A stretch of 64,000 nucleotides of DNA. Origin: Gymnodinialimonas ceratoperidinii. GTDB taxonomy: Bacteria > Pseudomonadota > Alphaproteobacteria > Rhodobacterales > Rhodobacteraceae. How positions within the stretch are numbered: the first letter of the stretch is position 1; every line of letters begins with the position of its first letter. The stretch is taken from the NCBI RefSeq assembly GCF_019297855.1, contig NZ_CP079194.1, forward strand, positions 793,501 to 857,500. The letters run 5' to 3'. Below, piece by piece: positions 17,545 through 25,790 of this stretch. Both the position numbers and the translations under genes were made by a program. Below the pieces are notes generated by a model, which worked only from the letters and a program-made list of their open reading frames with translations, made no database searches and was not told the DNA's origin.

Positions 17545-18549
17545 CTAAGGGCGGGGTCCCATCGCCGAGGCGACATCCAGCATCCGGCAGGAGAACCCCC
17601 ATTCGTTATCGTACCATCCAAAGACGCGCAGCATGCCGCCTTTCGACCGCTTGATCTCCGGCCCCGCTACGATCAGCGACTCGGGGCGTGCCCGCAGGTC
17701 TGAACTGACGAGGGGCTTGTCGGTATATCCAAGTATCCCGTTGGTCTTCTCTTGCAAGAGAGCGCGGGCGGTCTCGGCGCTTGGCATCTCGCGCGTCATC
17801 ACCGCCAGATCGACGCAAGAGACCGAGGCCGCGGGCACGCGGACCGCCGATCCGGTGATCCGTCCGGCCAGATGCGGCAGCACCACGTCGACGAGCTGCT
17901 CGGCCGAGGTCGTGGTCGGCACCATCGACAGGGCCGCGGCGCGCGAACGGGCGGGGTCGCGCATCGGCATGTCCACGGTGGGCTGGCTGCCGGTATAGCA
18001 ATGCACCGTGGTCATCAGCGCGCTGTCGAGGCCCCAGGCCTCGTCGATCAGCCGCACCAATGGCGCGACGGCATTGGTCGTGCAGGAGGCGTTGGAGACG
18101 ATCCGATGCTCGGGCGAAAGCGCCTCGTGGTTGGCGCCGAGAACCACCGTCAGGTCCGGCTCGGGCGCGGGGCCCGAGATCAGGACCCGGCCCGCACCGG
18201 CCGCCAGCGCGGCCTCGGCCACGTCGCGGGTGCCGCGCCCGGTGCATTCCATCAGGATGTCGATATCCGAAAGGTCGAGCGCGCCGGTGTTGCATTCCTG
18301 GGTCAGACGGATGTGGCGACCGTTCACGACGAGGTCGCCGTCCTCGACGAGGACATCCCCCGGAAAGGCGCCGAACACGCTGTCGAACTCGAAGAGGTAG
18401 GCGCAGGTCTCGGGCGGGGCGATGTCATTCACCGCGACGATTTCAACGTCAGGCCAGTTGGGTCCAAGACGTCCACCACCCAGGATCCATGCCCGCAGGA
18501 CGGATCGTCCAATCCGGCCAAACCCGTTAATCGCCACTCGGATGGTCAT
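17545..18549 (-). CDS. gap: Glyceraldehyde-3-phosphate dehydrogenase family protein (type I)
   Basis: A 334-residue GAPDH-fold protein. NGFGRIGRSVLRA near the N-terminus binds NAD(P), the catalytic Cys is in SNASCTTNAVAPL near residue 154, and the C-terminus has WYDNEWGFSCRMLDV. It starts after a strong AGGAGGAA. Compared with housekeeping Gap, the sequence around the usual TGAAKAVGKV helix is replaced by RAAALSMVPTTTSAE, and NGILGYTDKPLVSSD differs at several positions, so it is probably a paralogue (GapB-like or erythrose-4-phosphate dehydrogenase-like). It is not part of a calvin or glycolytic cluster here. Its physiological substrate is open. Confidence 0.85.
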   Translation of the reverse strand: MTIRVAINGFGRIGRSVLRAWILGGGRLGPNWPDVEIVAVNDIAPPETCAYLFEFDSVFGAFPGDVLVEDGDLVVNGRHIRLTQECNTGALDLSDIDILMECTGRGTRDVAEAALAAGAGRVLISGPAPEPDLTVVLGANHEALSPEHRIVSNASCTTNAVAPLVRLIDEAWGLDSALMTTVHCYTGSQPTVDMPMRDPARSRAAALSMVPTTTSAEQLVDVVLPHLAGRITGSAVRVPAASVSCVDLAVMTREMPSAETARALLQEKTNGILGYTDKPLVSSDLRARPESLIVAGPEIKRSKGGMLRVFGWYDNEWGFSCRMLDVASAMGPRP

Positions 18550-18702
18550 CGGTTCCTCCTATGGGCCGAGTGATGCACGGCGCTCGCGGAAGGTGCAAGG
18601 GAGGCCACGCCGTGGCGTCATCCAATTTTGTCATTGGATACAGCAAGCTTGGTGATGGCGGTGGGCGGGCATCGGCCCCCCTCCCTCGCCTTCCTGTCGC
18701 GT

Positions 18703-18728
18703 GGAGGAGGCCACGGACGGCCTCCTCC
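18703..18728 (-). terminator. Hairpin downstream of the carnitine operon
   Basis: A perfect 10-bp stem (18703-18712 with 18719-18728, 6-nt loop) is flanked by a further CCTGTC/GACAGG pairing, 18 bp after the carnitine dehydrogenase stop. No T-run follows in either direction, so it is a terminator-like or 3'-stabilising stem rather than a classical intrinsic terminator. Confidence 0.6.
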
Positions 18729-18745
18729 GACAGGGCAAAAACCCG

Positions 18746-20146
18746 TTAGCGTCCGACCTTGCCCGCGCCTTCCGGGGTCGGGAGATCGGCCTGCGCTTCG
18801 GCAAGTTTCGCCAGCGCCTCGGCCACCGCCGGGCCGGGAAGGCAGGTCTTGCGGGTGGTGAGGTCGACGTGCAGCAGCAGGCTTTCCACCGTCGCCGCAG
18901 CCGTGCCGTCACCGCGATAGAGCGTGTGGAAGAGGTGCAGCTTCTTGCCCGCACCGTCCAGCATCCGCGTCTCGGCGCGCAGCCGGTCGCCCGCGTGCAC
19001 CTCGTCGAGGTAGCGGACGTGGTTTTCCACCGTGAAATAGCTCAGCCCCGAGGCGATGTAGTCCGCATCGGCGCCCACCATCTCCATGAACCGGTCCGAG
19101 GCCTTCGAGCCCGCTTCGAGGTAGTGGGTCTCGTTCATGTGGCCGTTGTAGTCAGTCCAGGCCTGCGGCACCTGCCGGTCGAGCGTCACCGGGGCCTCGG
19201 CCCGTGGCAGTGCCGCTTCATGGCGCGCGACCACGCCGCCCGCGCCGGAGCCGGAATGCTTCAGCGCGCGCATGATGCCCACGAGGTTGTCGTCGCGCAG
19301 GCGTTCCAACTCGCGGATGCTCATGTGGCCCGATTGCGCGTCGGATTGGCCGGCGATCAGGTCGACCAGTTCCTCGGTGAACTCTGGCACGTCCATCAGC
19401 TTGGTCCAGGGCCAGGACAGGCAGGGGCCAAACTGCGCCATGAAATGCTTCATGCCCGCCTCGCCCCCGGCGACGCGGTAGGTCTCGAACAGGCCCATCT
19501 GCGCCCACCGCAAGCCGAAGCCCATGCGGATCGCCTCGTCGATCTCCTCCGTCGTGGCGATGCCGTCCTTCACCAGCCAGAGCGCCTCGCGCCAGACGGC
19601 TTCGAGGAAACGGTCGGCGATGTGAGCGTCGATTTCCTTGCGGACGTGAAGCGGATACATCCCCACGGTCTCGAGCACCGTCGCCGCGCGGGCGCAGTGG
19701 TCGGCGTCGCCCACCAGCTCGATCAGCGGCAGCAGGTAGACCGGGTTGAACGGATGCGCGACGATCACGCGGGCGCCCTTCGCGGTCAGCTCCGAGGGCT
19801 TGAAGCCGCTGGTGGAGGAGCCGATGACCGCGTGTTCGGGCGCAAGCTCGGTGATCTGCGCGAGGATCGGGTGCTTGATGTCGAGCCGCTCGGGCACGCT
19901 CTCCTGCACCCAATCGGCGTCGGAGCAGGCCTCGGCGAGATCCTTGGCGAAGCGCAGGCTGCCCTCGGACGGCAAAGCAGTATCGTAGAGCGAGGGCAGG
20001 GCGCGGCGGGCGTTTTCCAGCACCTCGCCGATCTTGCGCTCGGCCTCCGGGTCGGGGTCGTGGATCACCACGTCCCATCCATTCAGGAGAAACCGCGCGG
20101 CCCATCCGCCGCCGATGACGCCACCGCCGATGATTGCTGCTTTCAT
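18746..20146 (-). CDS. lcdH: L-carnitine 3-dehydrogenase fused to a thioesterase domain (betainyl-CoA thioesterase)
   Basis: A 466-residue two-domain protein. The N-terminal part is a 3-hydroxyacyl-CoA-dehydrogenase fold with GGGVIGGGWAARF at 7-19 and IGSSTSGFKPSEL plus VAHPFNPVYLLPLIELV, characteristic of L-carnitine dehydrogenase (L-carnitine to 3-dehydrocarnitine with NAD). Residues about 320-450 are a hotdog thioesterase (WTDYNGHMNETHYLEAGSKA). In carnitine-degrading alphaproteobacteria such as Sinorhizobium meliloti the fused domain hydrolyses betainyl-CoA to glycine betaine. The product of the beta-keto acid cleavage enzyme encoded upstream is betainyl-CoA, so the two domains act before and after it. 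Start overlaps the lipocalin stop by 4 bp. Confidence 0.92.
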   Translation of the reverse strand: MKAAIIGGGVIGGGWAARFLLNGWDVVIHDPDPEAERKIGEVLENARRALPSLYDTALPSEGSLRFAKDLAEACSDADWVQESVPERLDIKHPILAQITELAPEHAVIGSSTSGFKPSELTAKGARVIVAHPFNPVYLLPLIELVGDADHCARAATVLETVGMYPLHVRKEIDAHIADRFLEAVWREALWLVKDGIATTEEIDEAIRMGFGLRWAQMGLFETYRVAGGEAGMKHFMAQFGPCLSWPWTKLMDVPEFTEELVDLIAGQSDAQSGHMSIRELERLRDDNLVGIMRALKHSGSGAGGVVARHEAALPRAEAPVTLDRQVPQAWTDYNGHMNETHYLEAGSKASDRFMEMVGADADYIASGLSYFTVENHVRYLDEVHAGDRLRAETRMLDGAGKKLHLFHTLYRGDGTAAATVESLLLHVDLTTRKTCLPGPAVAEALAKLAEAQADLPTPEGAGKVGR

Positions 20147-20682
20147 GGGGTCACACTCCGCGTCAGAGGGGCCAGGTCATAGCCGTTGAAATCAAGCACT
20201 TCGCGTGCCGCGGCGAGACGGTCGGAAGGGATCTCCGGCTCGCGGTTCAGGATCCAGCCGACCCGGCCATTGGGGGCGCCAACCACGGCGGTGCGGTAGC
20301 CTTCGTCGACCCAGAGCACCCAGTAGGGCGCTGCCACCGGCACGCCCTCCAGCCGGACCGAGAGGCGGCCAAGCCCCTCGTCCGTGGCGGTGCCGGAGAT
20401 CGTGTCGACCGCGCGGCCCGCAGCATCGAGGCAGGTATTCGTCACGCTCAGCACGCCCGGCGTTTCGGTCAGGGCGTAGTCGGCGATGGCACCGGGGCAA
20501 TCGGCCTGAAACGGGTTCGGATAGCGCGCCACCTCGTACCAGCGCCCGACATAGCGGGACGCATCGAAACTGGCCGAGGAGGCGATCGTCACGCTGTCAT
20601 CGCGGTAACTCGGCCCGATGACAGCCCCGCAGGACGCGATAGCGAACAGCGCCGGGAGCAGCCCGTAAAGCGGAAGCCTCAT
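20143..20682 (-). CDS. Lipocalin-family lipoprotein (Blc-like)
   Basis: A 179-residue protein with a lipoprotein signal peptide: hydrophobic LPALFAIAS then Cys18 in a lipobox (I-A-S-C). The lipocalin hallmark YVGRWYEVARYPNPFQ follows near residue 44, and VLWVDEGYRTAVVG and ILNREPEI are typical of bacterial Blc. The mature protein would be anchored to a membrane, probably the outer membrane facing the periplasm, and bind lipids or small hydrophobic molecules. It is embedded between two carnitine-pathway enzyme genes with 4-bp overlaps on both sides, so it is translated with them. Its role there is unknown; binding of acyl-carnitines is one speculation. Confidence 0.88.
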   Translation of the reverse strand: MRLPLYGLLPALFAIASCGAVIGPSYRDDSVTIASSASFDASRYVGRWYEVARYPNPFQADCPGAIADYALTETPGVLSVTNTCLDAAGRAVDTISGTATDEGLGRLSVRLEGVPVAAPYWVLWVDEGYRTAVVGAPNGRVGWILNREPEIPSDRLAAAREVLDFNGYDLAPLTRSVTP

Positions 20683-21590
20683 CGCGGCGCCTGTTTCGTC
20701 AGGCCAAGGTTCTCGCGGACTTGATCCGGTCCGATGATCTTTGCCCCCATCCCCTCGATGATGCCCACGGCACGCTCCACCAGCTGCGCGTTGGTCGCCA
20801 GCACGCCCTTCTCCAGCCAGAGGTTATCCTCCAGCCCGACGCGGACGTTGCCGCCTGCCAGCACCGAGGCCGCGACATAGGCCATCTGGTTGCGCCCGAG
20901 CGCGAAGGCCGAGAAGGTCCAGTCATCGGGCACGTTGTTCACCATCGCCATGAAGGTGTTCAGATCGTCCGGCGCGCCCCATGGCACGCCCATGCAAAGC
21001 TGCACCAGCGCCGGGCTGTCGAGCACGCCCTCCTTCACCAACTCCTTGGCAAACCACAGGTGGCCGGTGTCGAAAGCCTCGATCTCGGGCTTCACGCCGA
21101 GATCGGTCATCATCTGCCCCATGGCCCGCAACATGCCGGGGGTGTTGGTCATCACATAGTCGGCCTCGGCGAAGTTCATCGTGCCACAGTCGAGCGTGCA
21201 GATCTCGGGCAAGCAGTCGGCGATGTGGGCCACGCGCTCGGCCGCGCCCACCATGTCGGTGCCCGCCTCGTTGACCGGGAAGGGCGCCTCGGTGGAGCCG
21301 AAGGTGATGTCGCCGCCCATGCCGGCGGTGAGGTTCAGGACCACATCGACGTCAGCGTCGCGAATGCGCTCCGTCACCTCGCGGTAATAGGCGAGGTCGC
21401 GCGAGGGCGTGCCGCTTTCGGGATCGCGCACGTGGCAATGGACCACGGCCGCGCCAGCCTTTGCCGCGTCGATGGCGCTCTCGGCGATCTGCTGCGGCGA
21501 GCGCGGCACGTGGGGGCTGCGGTCCTGGGTCGAGCCCGAGCCGGTCACGGCGCAGGTGATGAAGACGTCTTTGTTCATGGTCAGTGGCAT
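20679..21590 (-). CDS. Beta-keto acid cleavage enzyme (BKACE/DUF849), 3-dehydrocarnitine:acetyl-CoA type
   Basis: A 303-residue Zn-dependent TIM-barrel enzyme. The metal-binding HCHVRD has His51 and His53, and DVVLNLTAGMGGD and TLDCGTMNFAEADYVMTN are family signatures. BKACE enzymes condense a beta-keto acid with acetyl-CoA; in carnitine clusters, 3-dehydrocarnitine plus acetyl-CoA gives betainyl-CoA and acetoacetate. The frame is open to 21650, but ATG 21590 has AGAAGGAAA at proper spacing and gives the family length. Located between the crotonase and lipocalin genes, directly upstream of the carnitine dehydrogenase fusion, which fixes the probable substrate. Confidence 0.9.
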   Translation of the reverse strand: MPLTMNKDVFITCAVTGSGSTQDRSPHVPRSPQQIAESAIDAAKAGAAVVHCHVRDPESGTPSRDLAYYREVTERIRDADVDVVLNLTAGMGGDITFGSTEAPFPVNEAGTDMVGAAERVAHIADCLPEICTLDCGTMNFAEADYVMTNTPGMLRAMGQMMTDLGVKPEIEAFDTGHLWFAKELVKEGVLDSPALVQLCMGVPWGAPDDLNTFMAMVNNVPDDWTFSAFALGRNQMAYVAASVLAGGNVRVGLEDNLWLEKGVLATNAQLVERAVGIIEGMGAKIIGPDQVRENLGLTKQAPR

Positions 21591-21661
21591 GTTGTTTCCT
21601 TCTGTCACAGCCGCGTTTCCCTGCGGATCCGCGGTCCCGTGAATGATCATTCGTAAATGGG

Positions 21662-22447
21662 TTAGCGGCCCTTCCAGACCGGATCGCGTTTCTCGGCAAA
21701 AGCACGCGCGCCTTCTAGCTGATCCTCAGAGCGATAGAGCTTCTCGACGGTTTCAAACTGGCTCTTGGTGATCTTGTTGAGCGCGTCCTGAAACTTCATG
21801 TCCTCGGCCTCGCGCACGACTTCCTTGATCGCGGCATAGACCAGCGGCGGCCCGCTCGCGAGAAGCTCGGCCATCTCGCGGGCCTGATCCATGAGGTCCT
21901 CGGCCGGAACGATCCGGTTGATCAGGCCCCACCGGGCCGCCTCTTCTGCATCGAGCCAGCGCCCGGTGAACAGCATCTCCATGGCGATGTGATAGGGGAT
22001 GCGCTTGGGCAGCTTGATCGAGGCGGCATCCGCCACCGTCCCTGAGCGGATTTCCGGCAAGGCAAAGGTCGCGTGCTCGGCGGCCATGATGATGTCGGCA
22101 CCCAAGGCCAGTTCCAACCCGCCGCCACAGCAGATCCCGTTGATCGCCGCGATCACCGGCTTGTTGAGCCCGCGCAATTCCTGCAGCCCGCCGAAACCGC
22201 CGACGCCGTAGTCGCCATCCACGGCATCGCCATCGGCGGCGGCCTTCAGGTCCCAACCGGGGCAGAAGAACTTCTCGCCCGCGCCGGTGACGATGGCGAC
22301 GCGCAAGTCGGGATCATCGCGGAAGTCCGTAAACACCTCACCCATGAGCCGGCTGGTCTGCAAATCGATCGCATTGGCTTTGCCACGATCCAGCGTGACC
22401 TCGAGGATATGGCCGCGGCGGGCGGTCTTGATCGGCGTATCGGTCAT
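21662..22447 (-). CDS. Enoyl-CoA hydratase/carnitinyl-CoA dehydratase (CaiD-like)
   Basis: A 261-residue crotonase-fold enzyme. The oxyanion-hole segments are FFCPGWDLKAA and NGICCGGGLELALGADI, and the region FALPEIRSGTVADAASIKLP resembles CaiD (FALPEAKLGIVPDSGG). It would hydrate crotonobetainyl-CoA to L-carnitinyl-CoA. The ATG at 22447 follows GGGAG and overlaps the acyl-CoA synthetase stop by 4 bp; the open frame extends to 22504 but without support. A 71-bp gap separates it from the BKACE start. General beta-oxidation hydratase activity is the alternative. Confidence 0.85.
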   Translation of the reverse strand: MTDTPIKTARRGHILEVTLDRGKANAIDLQTSRLMGEVFTDFRDDPDLRVAIVTGAGEKFFCPGWDLKAAADGDAVDGDYGVGGFGGLQELRGLNKPVIAAINGICCGGGLELALGADIIMAAEHATFALPEIRSGTVADAASIKLPKRIPYHIAMEMLFTGRWLDAEEAARWGLINRIVPAEDLMDQAREMAELLASGPPLVYAAIKEVVREAEDMKFQDALNKITKSQFETVEKLYRSEDQLEGARAFAEKRDPVWKGR

Positions 22448-24486
22448 GGTGTCTCCCTTTTTCGGATAAGCGCATCGACGGCGACGGCGCGGTTGGGTGT
22501 GCAAAGCAGCGGGTTGATCTCCACCTCGAAGGTATCCGCCGCCTCGGCTATGACGTAGTCCTGCACGGCAAGGACTGCGCGGACAATCGCCGCCACATCG
22601 GCGGGCGGCGCGGCACGATACCCCGCCAGCCGCGGCGCGAGGCGCAGGCGCGACAGGGCGACGCTGATGTCGTCTTCGGTGCAGGGCAACAACAGATGTG
22701 TCGTGTCGTCAAGGATCTCGGTCAGGGTGCCGCCGGCGCCAAGGGTCAGGACGAAGCCGTGGGCGGGATCGCGGGTGACGCCGATCAGCAATTCGATCGC
22801 CGGCCCGTCGATCATTTCTTCTACAAGAAATGAGCCGGCGCCCATGGCACGCGCCGCATCCCCGATTGTTTCGGCGCTCAGGTTCAGGCGCACGGCGCCC
22901 GCTTCCGTCTTATGCGCGAAGCCGACACCCTTGAGGGCGATGCTGCCGCCGATCGAGGCGGCGGCCGCTTCGGCGTCTTCCGGCGTCTCGACCAAGCGAG
23001 CCTGCGGGATCTCGACCCCATGTGCGGCGAGGCATGCCTTGCCATCTGCCTCGCCAAGCACGTCGGTTGCCCCTTCCGGCCCCGGCAGCAGCACCGGATC
23101 ATGCGCGGTGCGCGCGTGCAGTCTCGCCGCAACGGCGACCGCCTCCAATGCGTCCGTGAAGCCAGAGAGCGGCACGATCCCACGGTCGATGAGCGCCCGC
23201 GCCGTTGCCTCGGGCATCGTGTCCGGCAGGCTTGAGAGCACCGCGATGGGCCGCCCCGAGGCCGCCTGCGCGTCGGAGATCGCGTCGATGACAAGGTCCC
23301 AATCCGGCGCAGGGCACCGGTCCGGTCGCGGAAAATCGAGCACCACGAGCCCGAGCGCCAGGCTCTCGTCCATCATGGCGGTGAAACAAGCCGCCATGGC
23401 TGCGCGGTCCGCCCAGATATAGGTGTGGTAATCCAACGGGTTGGCCAGGGCCACCTTGGGTCCGAGCGCCGCGCGCAGGGCGGTTCGCTGCGATTCCGAG
23501 AGGCCTGGATAGACGACATCATGCGCCATCGCCGTGTCAGCCATGAGACAGGCCTCACCACCAGAGCACGACATGGACGCGATCCTGTTGGACGGCAACG
23601 GCCCGGTGACATGCAGCAGCTTCAGAACCTCCAACAAGGCAGGCAGGCCACTGACCTGGCCGATCCCAAGCCGCGCCAGCAAGGCGCGCGCTCCGGCATC
23701 GCTCCCCGCGAGGGAGGCCGTGTGCGAAACCGTCGCCGCCTGGGCCTGGTCCGAGGCGCCCACCTTCAGCGCCACCACAGGCTTGCCCATCGCCCGCGCC
23801 TTCTCTGCGAGAGCCTCCAAGGCCCGGATGTCCCGAATACCCTCGATATGCAGTCCAAGCGCCGTGACGCGCGGATCATCCAGCAGCGCCATGCCGATCT
23901 GGGCCAGGTCCGTCTGCGCCTGATTTCCCGCGGTGACCACATAGGCCAGAGGCAGGCCACGGGTCTGCATGGTCAGGTTGATCGCGATATTCGACGATTG
24001 CGTCACCAGCGCGACGCCACGCGCGACCGGCAGCGTGCCATGATGATCCGGCCATAGCGCCACACCGTCGAGAGCATTGACCAAACCGTAGCAGTTCGGC
24101 CCCAGGATCGGCATGTCACCCGCCGCATCCAGCAAGGACGCCTGCAGATCATCGGCACCGGCCAGTTCTTCCACCGCTTCGCTGAAGCCCGAGGCAAAAC
24201 AGATCGCCCCGCCCGCGCCACGAGACGCGAGCGCCGCAATGACCTCGACGGTGGCATGACGATTGACGCCAACGAAGGCAGCATCAGGCGCCCCGGGCAG
24301 TTCGGCAACCGAGGCGAAAGCATCCACGCCGGCTACCGCCGGCTTCGTCGGGTGCACAGGCCAGATTTCCCCCTCAAAGCCGATCTTGCGGCACTCACGG
24401 ATGACGCTCTCGCACCATGCGCCACCGCCGATCACGGCGATCGATCCGGGTCGCAGCAACCGATCCAAGGAACGCCCCTCCTTCAT
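22444..24486 (-). CDS. NDP-forming acyl-CoA synthetase (acetyl-CoA synthetase ADP-forming family)
   Basis: A 680-residue fusion of the alpha and beta parts of NDP-forming acyl-CoA ligases: CoA-binding Rossmann domain (SIAVIGGGAWCES near residue 14), succinyl-CoA-ligase-like domains with the phospho-His motif SHTASLAGSDAGARAL, and a C-terminal ATP-grasp domain (ALKGVGFAHKTEAGAV; LVEEMIDGPAIELLIGV). In this operon it is the likely gamma-butyrobetaine or carnitine activating enzyme, by position only. ATG 24486 (MKEGRSLDRLL) is the natural start because upstream sequence is repeat DNA; no good ribosome-binding site is visible. The start codon lies within a copy of a dispersed repeat. Confidence 0.83.
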   Translation of the reverse strand: MKEGRSLDRLLRPGSIAVIGGGAWCESVIRECRKIGFEGEIWPVHPTKPAVAGVDAFASVAELPGAPDAAFVGVNRHATVEVIAALASRGAGGAICFASGFSEAVEELAGADDLQASLLDAAGDMPILGPNCYGLVNALDGVALWPDHHGTLPVARGVALVTQSSNIAINLTMQTRGLPLAYVVTAGNQAQTDLAQIGMALLDDPRVTALGLHIEGIRDIRALEALAEKARAMGKPVVALKVGASDQAQAATVSHTASLAGSDAGARALLARLGIGQVSGLPALLEVLKLLHVTGPLPSNRIASMSCSGGEACLMADTAMAHDVVYPGLSESQRTALRAALGPKVALANPLDYHTYIWADRAAMAACFTAMMDESLALGLVVLDFPRPDRCPAPDWDLVIDAISDAQAASGRPIAVLSSLPDTMPEATARALIDRGIVPLSGFTDALEAVAVAARLHARTAHDPVLLPGPEGATDVLGEADGKACLAAHGVEIPQARLVETPEDAEAAAASIGGSIALKGVGFAHKTEAGAVRLNLSAETIGDAARAMGAGSFLVEEMIDGPAIELLIGVTRDPAHGFVLTLGAGGTLTEILDDTTHLLLPCTEDDISVALSRLRLAPRLAGYRAAPPADVAAIVRAVLAVQDYVIAEAADTFEVEINPLLCTPNRAVAVDALIRKRETP

Positions 24487-24526
24487 CTTTTCACAAATAC
24501 GGTGGGGGTGCGGGGGGAACCCCCGC
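24481..24526. repeat. Dispersed intergenic GC-hairpin repeat, copy 3 (divergent), overlapping a start codon
   Basis: Starts CTTCATCTT like copy 1, continues TTCACAAATAC, then a G-rich spacer and a 7-bp stem, 24510-24516 with 24520-24526 around GAA. A second 6-bp stem follows (24533-24538 with 24544-24549). It occupies most of the 73 bp between the acyl-CoA dehydrogenase and acyl-CoA synthetase genes. The CAT at 24484-24486 inside the conserved end is the synthetase start codon on the minus strand. Confidence 0.65.
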
Positions 24527-24559
24527 GCGGTCGCTTTGTGAAGCAAAGCGAAAGCATCC

Positions 24560-25720
24560 TCACGCGCCCAACGGACGGAAAAGGTCGCGGCTGATGATGT
24601 GCCGCTGAATTTCGCTGGTGCCGTCCCAGATCCGCTCGACCCTCGCATCGCGCCAGAACCGCTCGATGGGGAAGTCATCCATCAACCCCATGCCGCCAAA
24701 GATTTGCAGCGTGGTGTCCGTCACCCGCGCGAGCATCTCGGTCGCGTAGACCTTGGCCGAGGCGATCTCGCGGTTCGCCGGCAGGTTCTGGTCCAGCCGC
24801 CAGGCGCCGGCAAGGGTCAGGAAATCGGCGGCGTCGATCTCGGTGATCATGTCCGCGACCTGGAAGCTGACGCCCTGGAATTTCGCGATCGGCTGGCCGA
24901 ACTGCTTGCGCTCCGCCGCATATTCCAGCGCCATGTCGAAGCAGCGCCGGGCGCGGCCGACGCTGAAAGCGGTAACCGTCAGGCGGGTGGCGTAGAGCCA
25001 TTCGTTCATCACCGCGAAGCCGCCGTCGACCTCGCCCAGAACCTGCGCGTCGGGCAGGCGGCAATCGTCGAAGCTCAGGATGCAGTTCTTGTAACCCTTG
25101 TGGCTGACGGAATTGTAGCCGTCGCGGACCTCGAACCCCGGATGCCCGCGATCCACGAGGAAACAGGTGATCCGTTTCTTCGGTCCGCGCGGGGTCTCGT
25201 CCACGCCGGTGGCAACGAAGACGATGAAGAAATCCGCGTGCTCCGCGCCCGAGATGAAATGTTTGGAGCCGTTGACGACCCAATCACCACCGTCGCGCAC
25301 CGCGCTGCATTTCATGCCGCGCACGTCCGAGCCCGCATCCGGCTCGGTCATCGCCAGCGCGTCCATCCGCTCGCCCCGCACGGCGGGCAGGAGGTACTTC
25401 TCAACCTGCTCCCCTTCGCAGGCCATCAGGATGTTCTGCGGGCGGCCGAAGAAATGCGTCAACGCCATCGACCCGCGCCCCAACTCACGCTCCACCAGCG
25501 TGAAATCGAGGTGAGACAGCCCCGCGCCGCCGACGCTTTCGGGAAAGTTGCAGGCGTAGAACCCGAGGTCGATGACCTTCTGCTTGATCTCCTGACCAAG
25601 CTCCAGCGGCACATGGGCGTTGCGCTCCACCTCGGCCTCGTGGGGGTAGATCTCCTTCTCCACGAAGCTGCGGACGGTGGAGACGATCATCTCTTGTTCT
25701 GGGCTGAGGCCGAAATCCAT
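24560..25720 (-). CDS. Acyl-CoA dehydrogenase (probable gamma-butyrobetainyl-CoA dehydrogenase)
   Basis: A 386-residue flavoenzyme with the full acyl-CoA dehydrogenase fold: DALAMTEPDAGSDVRGMK and NGSKHFISGAEHADFFIV for FAD and substrate binding, and a C-terminal QIFGGMGLMDDFPIERFWRD segment. First gene of the leftward carnitine operon, with a good AAAGGA before ATG 25720. It would oxidise gamma-butyrobetainyl-CoA to crotonobetainyl-CoA, passing electrons to ETF. At the position where medium-chain enzymes have the catalytic Glu (YEGT), this protein reads IWDGTSEIQR, with Asp. Exact substrate is inferred from the cluster. Confidence 0.87.
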   Translation of the reverse strand: MDFGLSPEQEMIVSTVRSFVEKEIYPHEAEVERNAHVPLELGQEIKQKVIDLGFYACNFPESVGGAGLSHLDFTLVERELGRGSMALTHFFGRPQNILMACEGEQVEKYLLPAVRGERMDALAMTEPDAGSDVRGMKCSAVRDGGDWVVNGSKHFISGAEHADFFIVFVATGVDETPRGPKKRITCFLVDRGHPGFEVRDGYNSVSHKGYKNCILSFDDCRLPDAQVLGEVDGGFAVMNEWLYATRLTVTAFSVGRARRCFDMALEYAAERKQFGQPIAKFQGVSFQVADMITEIDAADFLTLAGAWRLDQNLPANREIASAKVYATEMLARVTDTTLQIFGGMGLMDDFPIERFWRDARVERIWDGTSEIQRHIISRDLFRPLGA

Positions 25721-25754
25721 GGCGTGTCCTTTCAGTTGCGCCGAGGATAACGCT

Positions 25755-25785
25755 CGTCATACCGTCAATCTTGCTGTATGCGACG
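25755..25785. promoter_or_regulatory. Inverted repeat in the divergent carnitine promoter region, candidate operator
   Basis: CGTCATAC at 25755-25762 is repeated in inverted form as GTATGCGACG at 25776-25785 (one extra base), with a 13-bp spacer. It fills the 70 bp between the acyl-CoA dehydrogenase and the GlxA/AraC-type regulator genes. Binding by that regulator is inferred from position. Confidence 0.4.
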
Positions 25786-25790
25786 AAACC

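Noticed and set aside
17495-17602. Extension of the succinate-semialdehyde dehydrogenase start to 17602
   Set aside because: It would overlap the GAPDH gene end and skip a start with a good GAAGGAG.
24487-24678. Extension of the acyl-CoA synthetase start upstream to 24678
   Set aside because: It would translate repeat DNA and overlap the end of the acyl-CoA dehydrogenase gene; the family domain begins right after ATG 24486.
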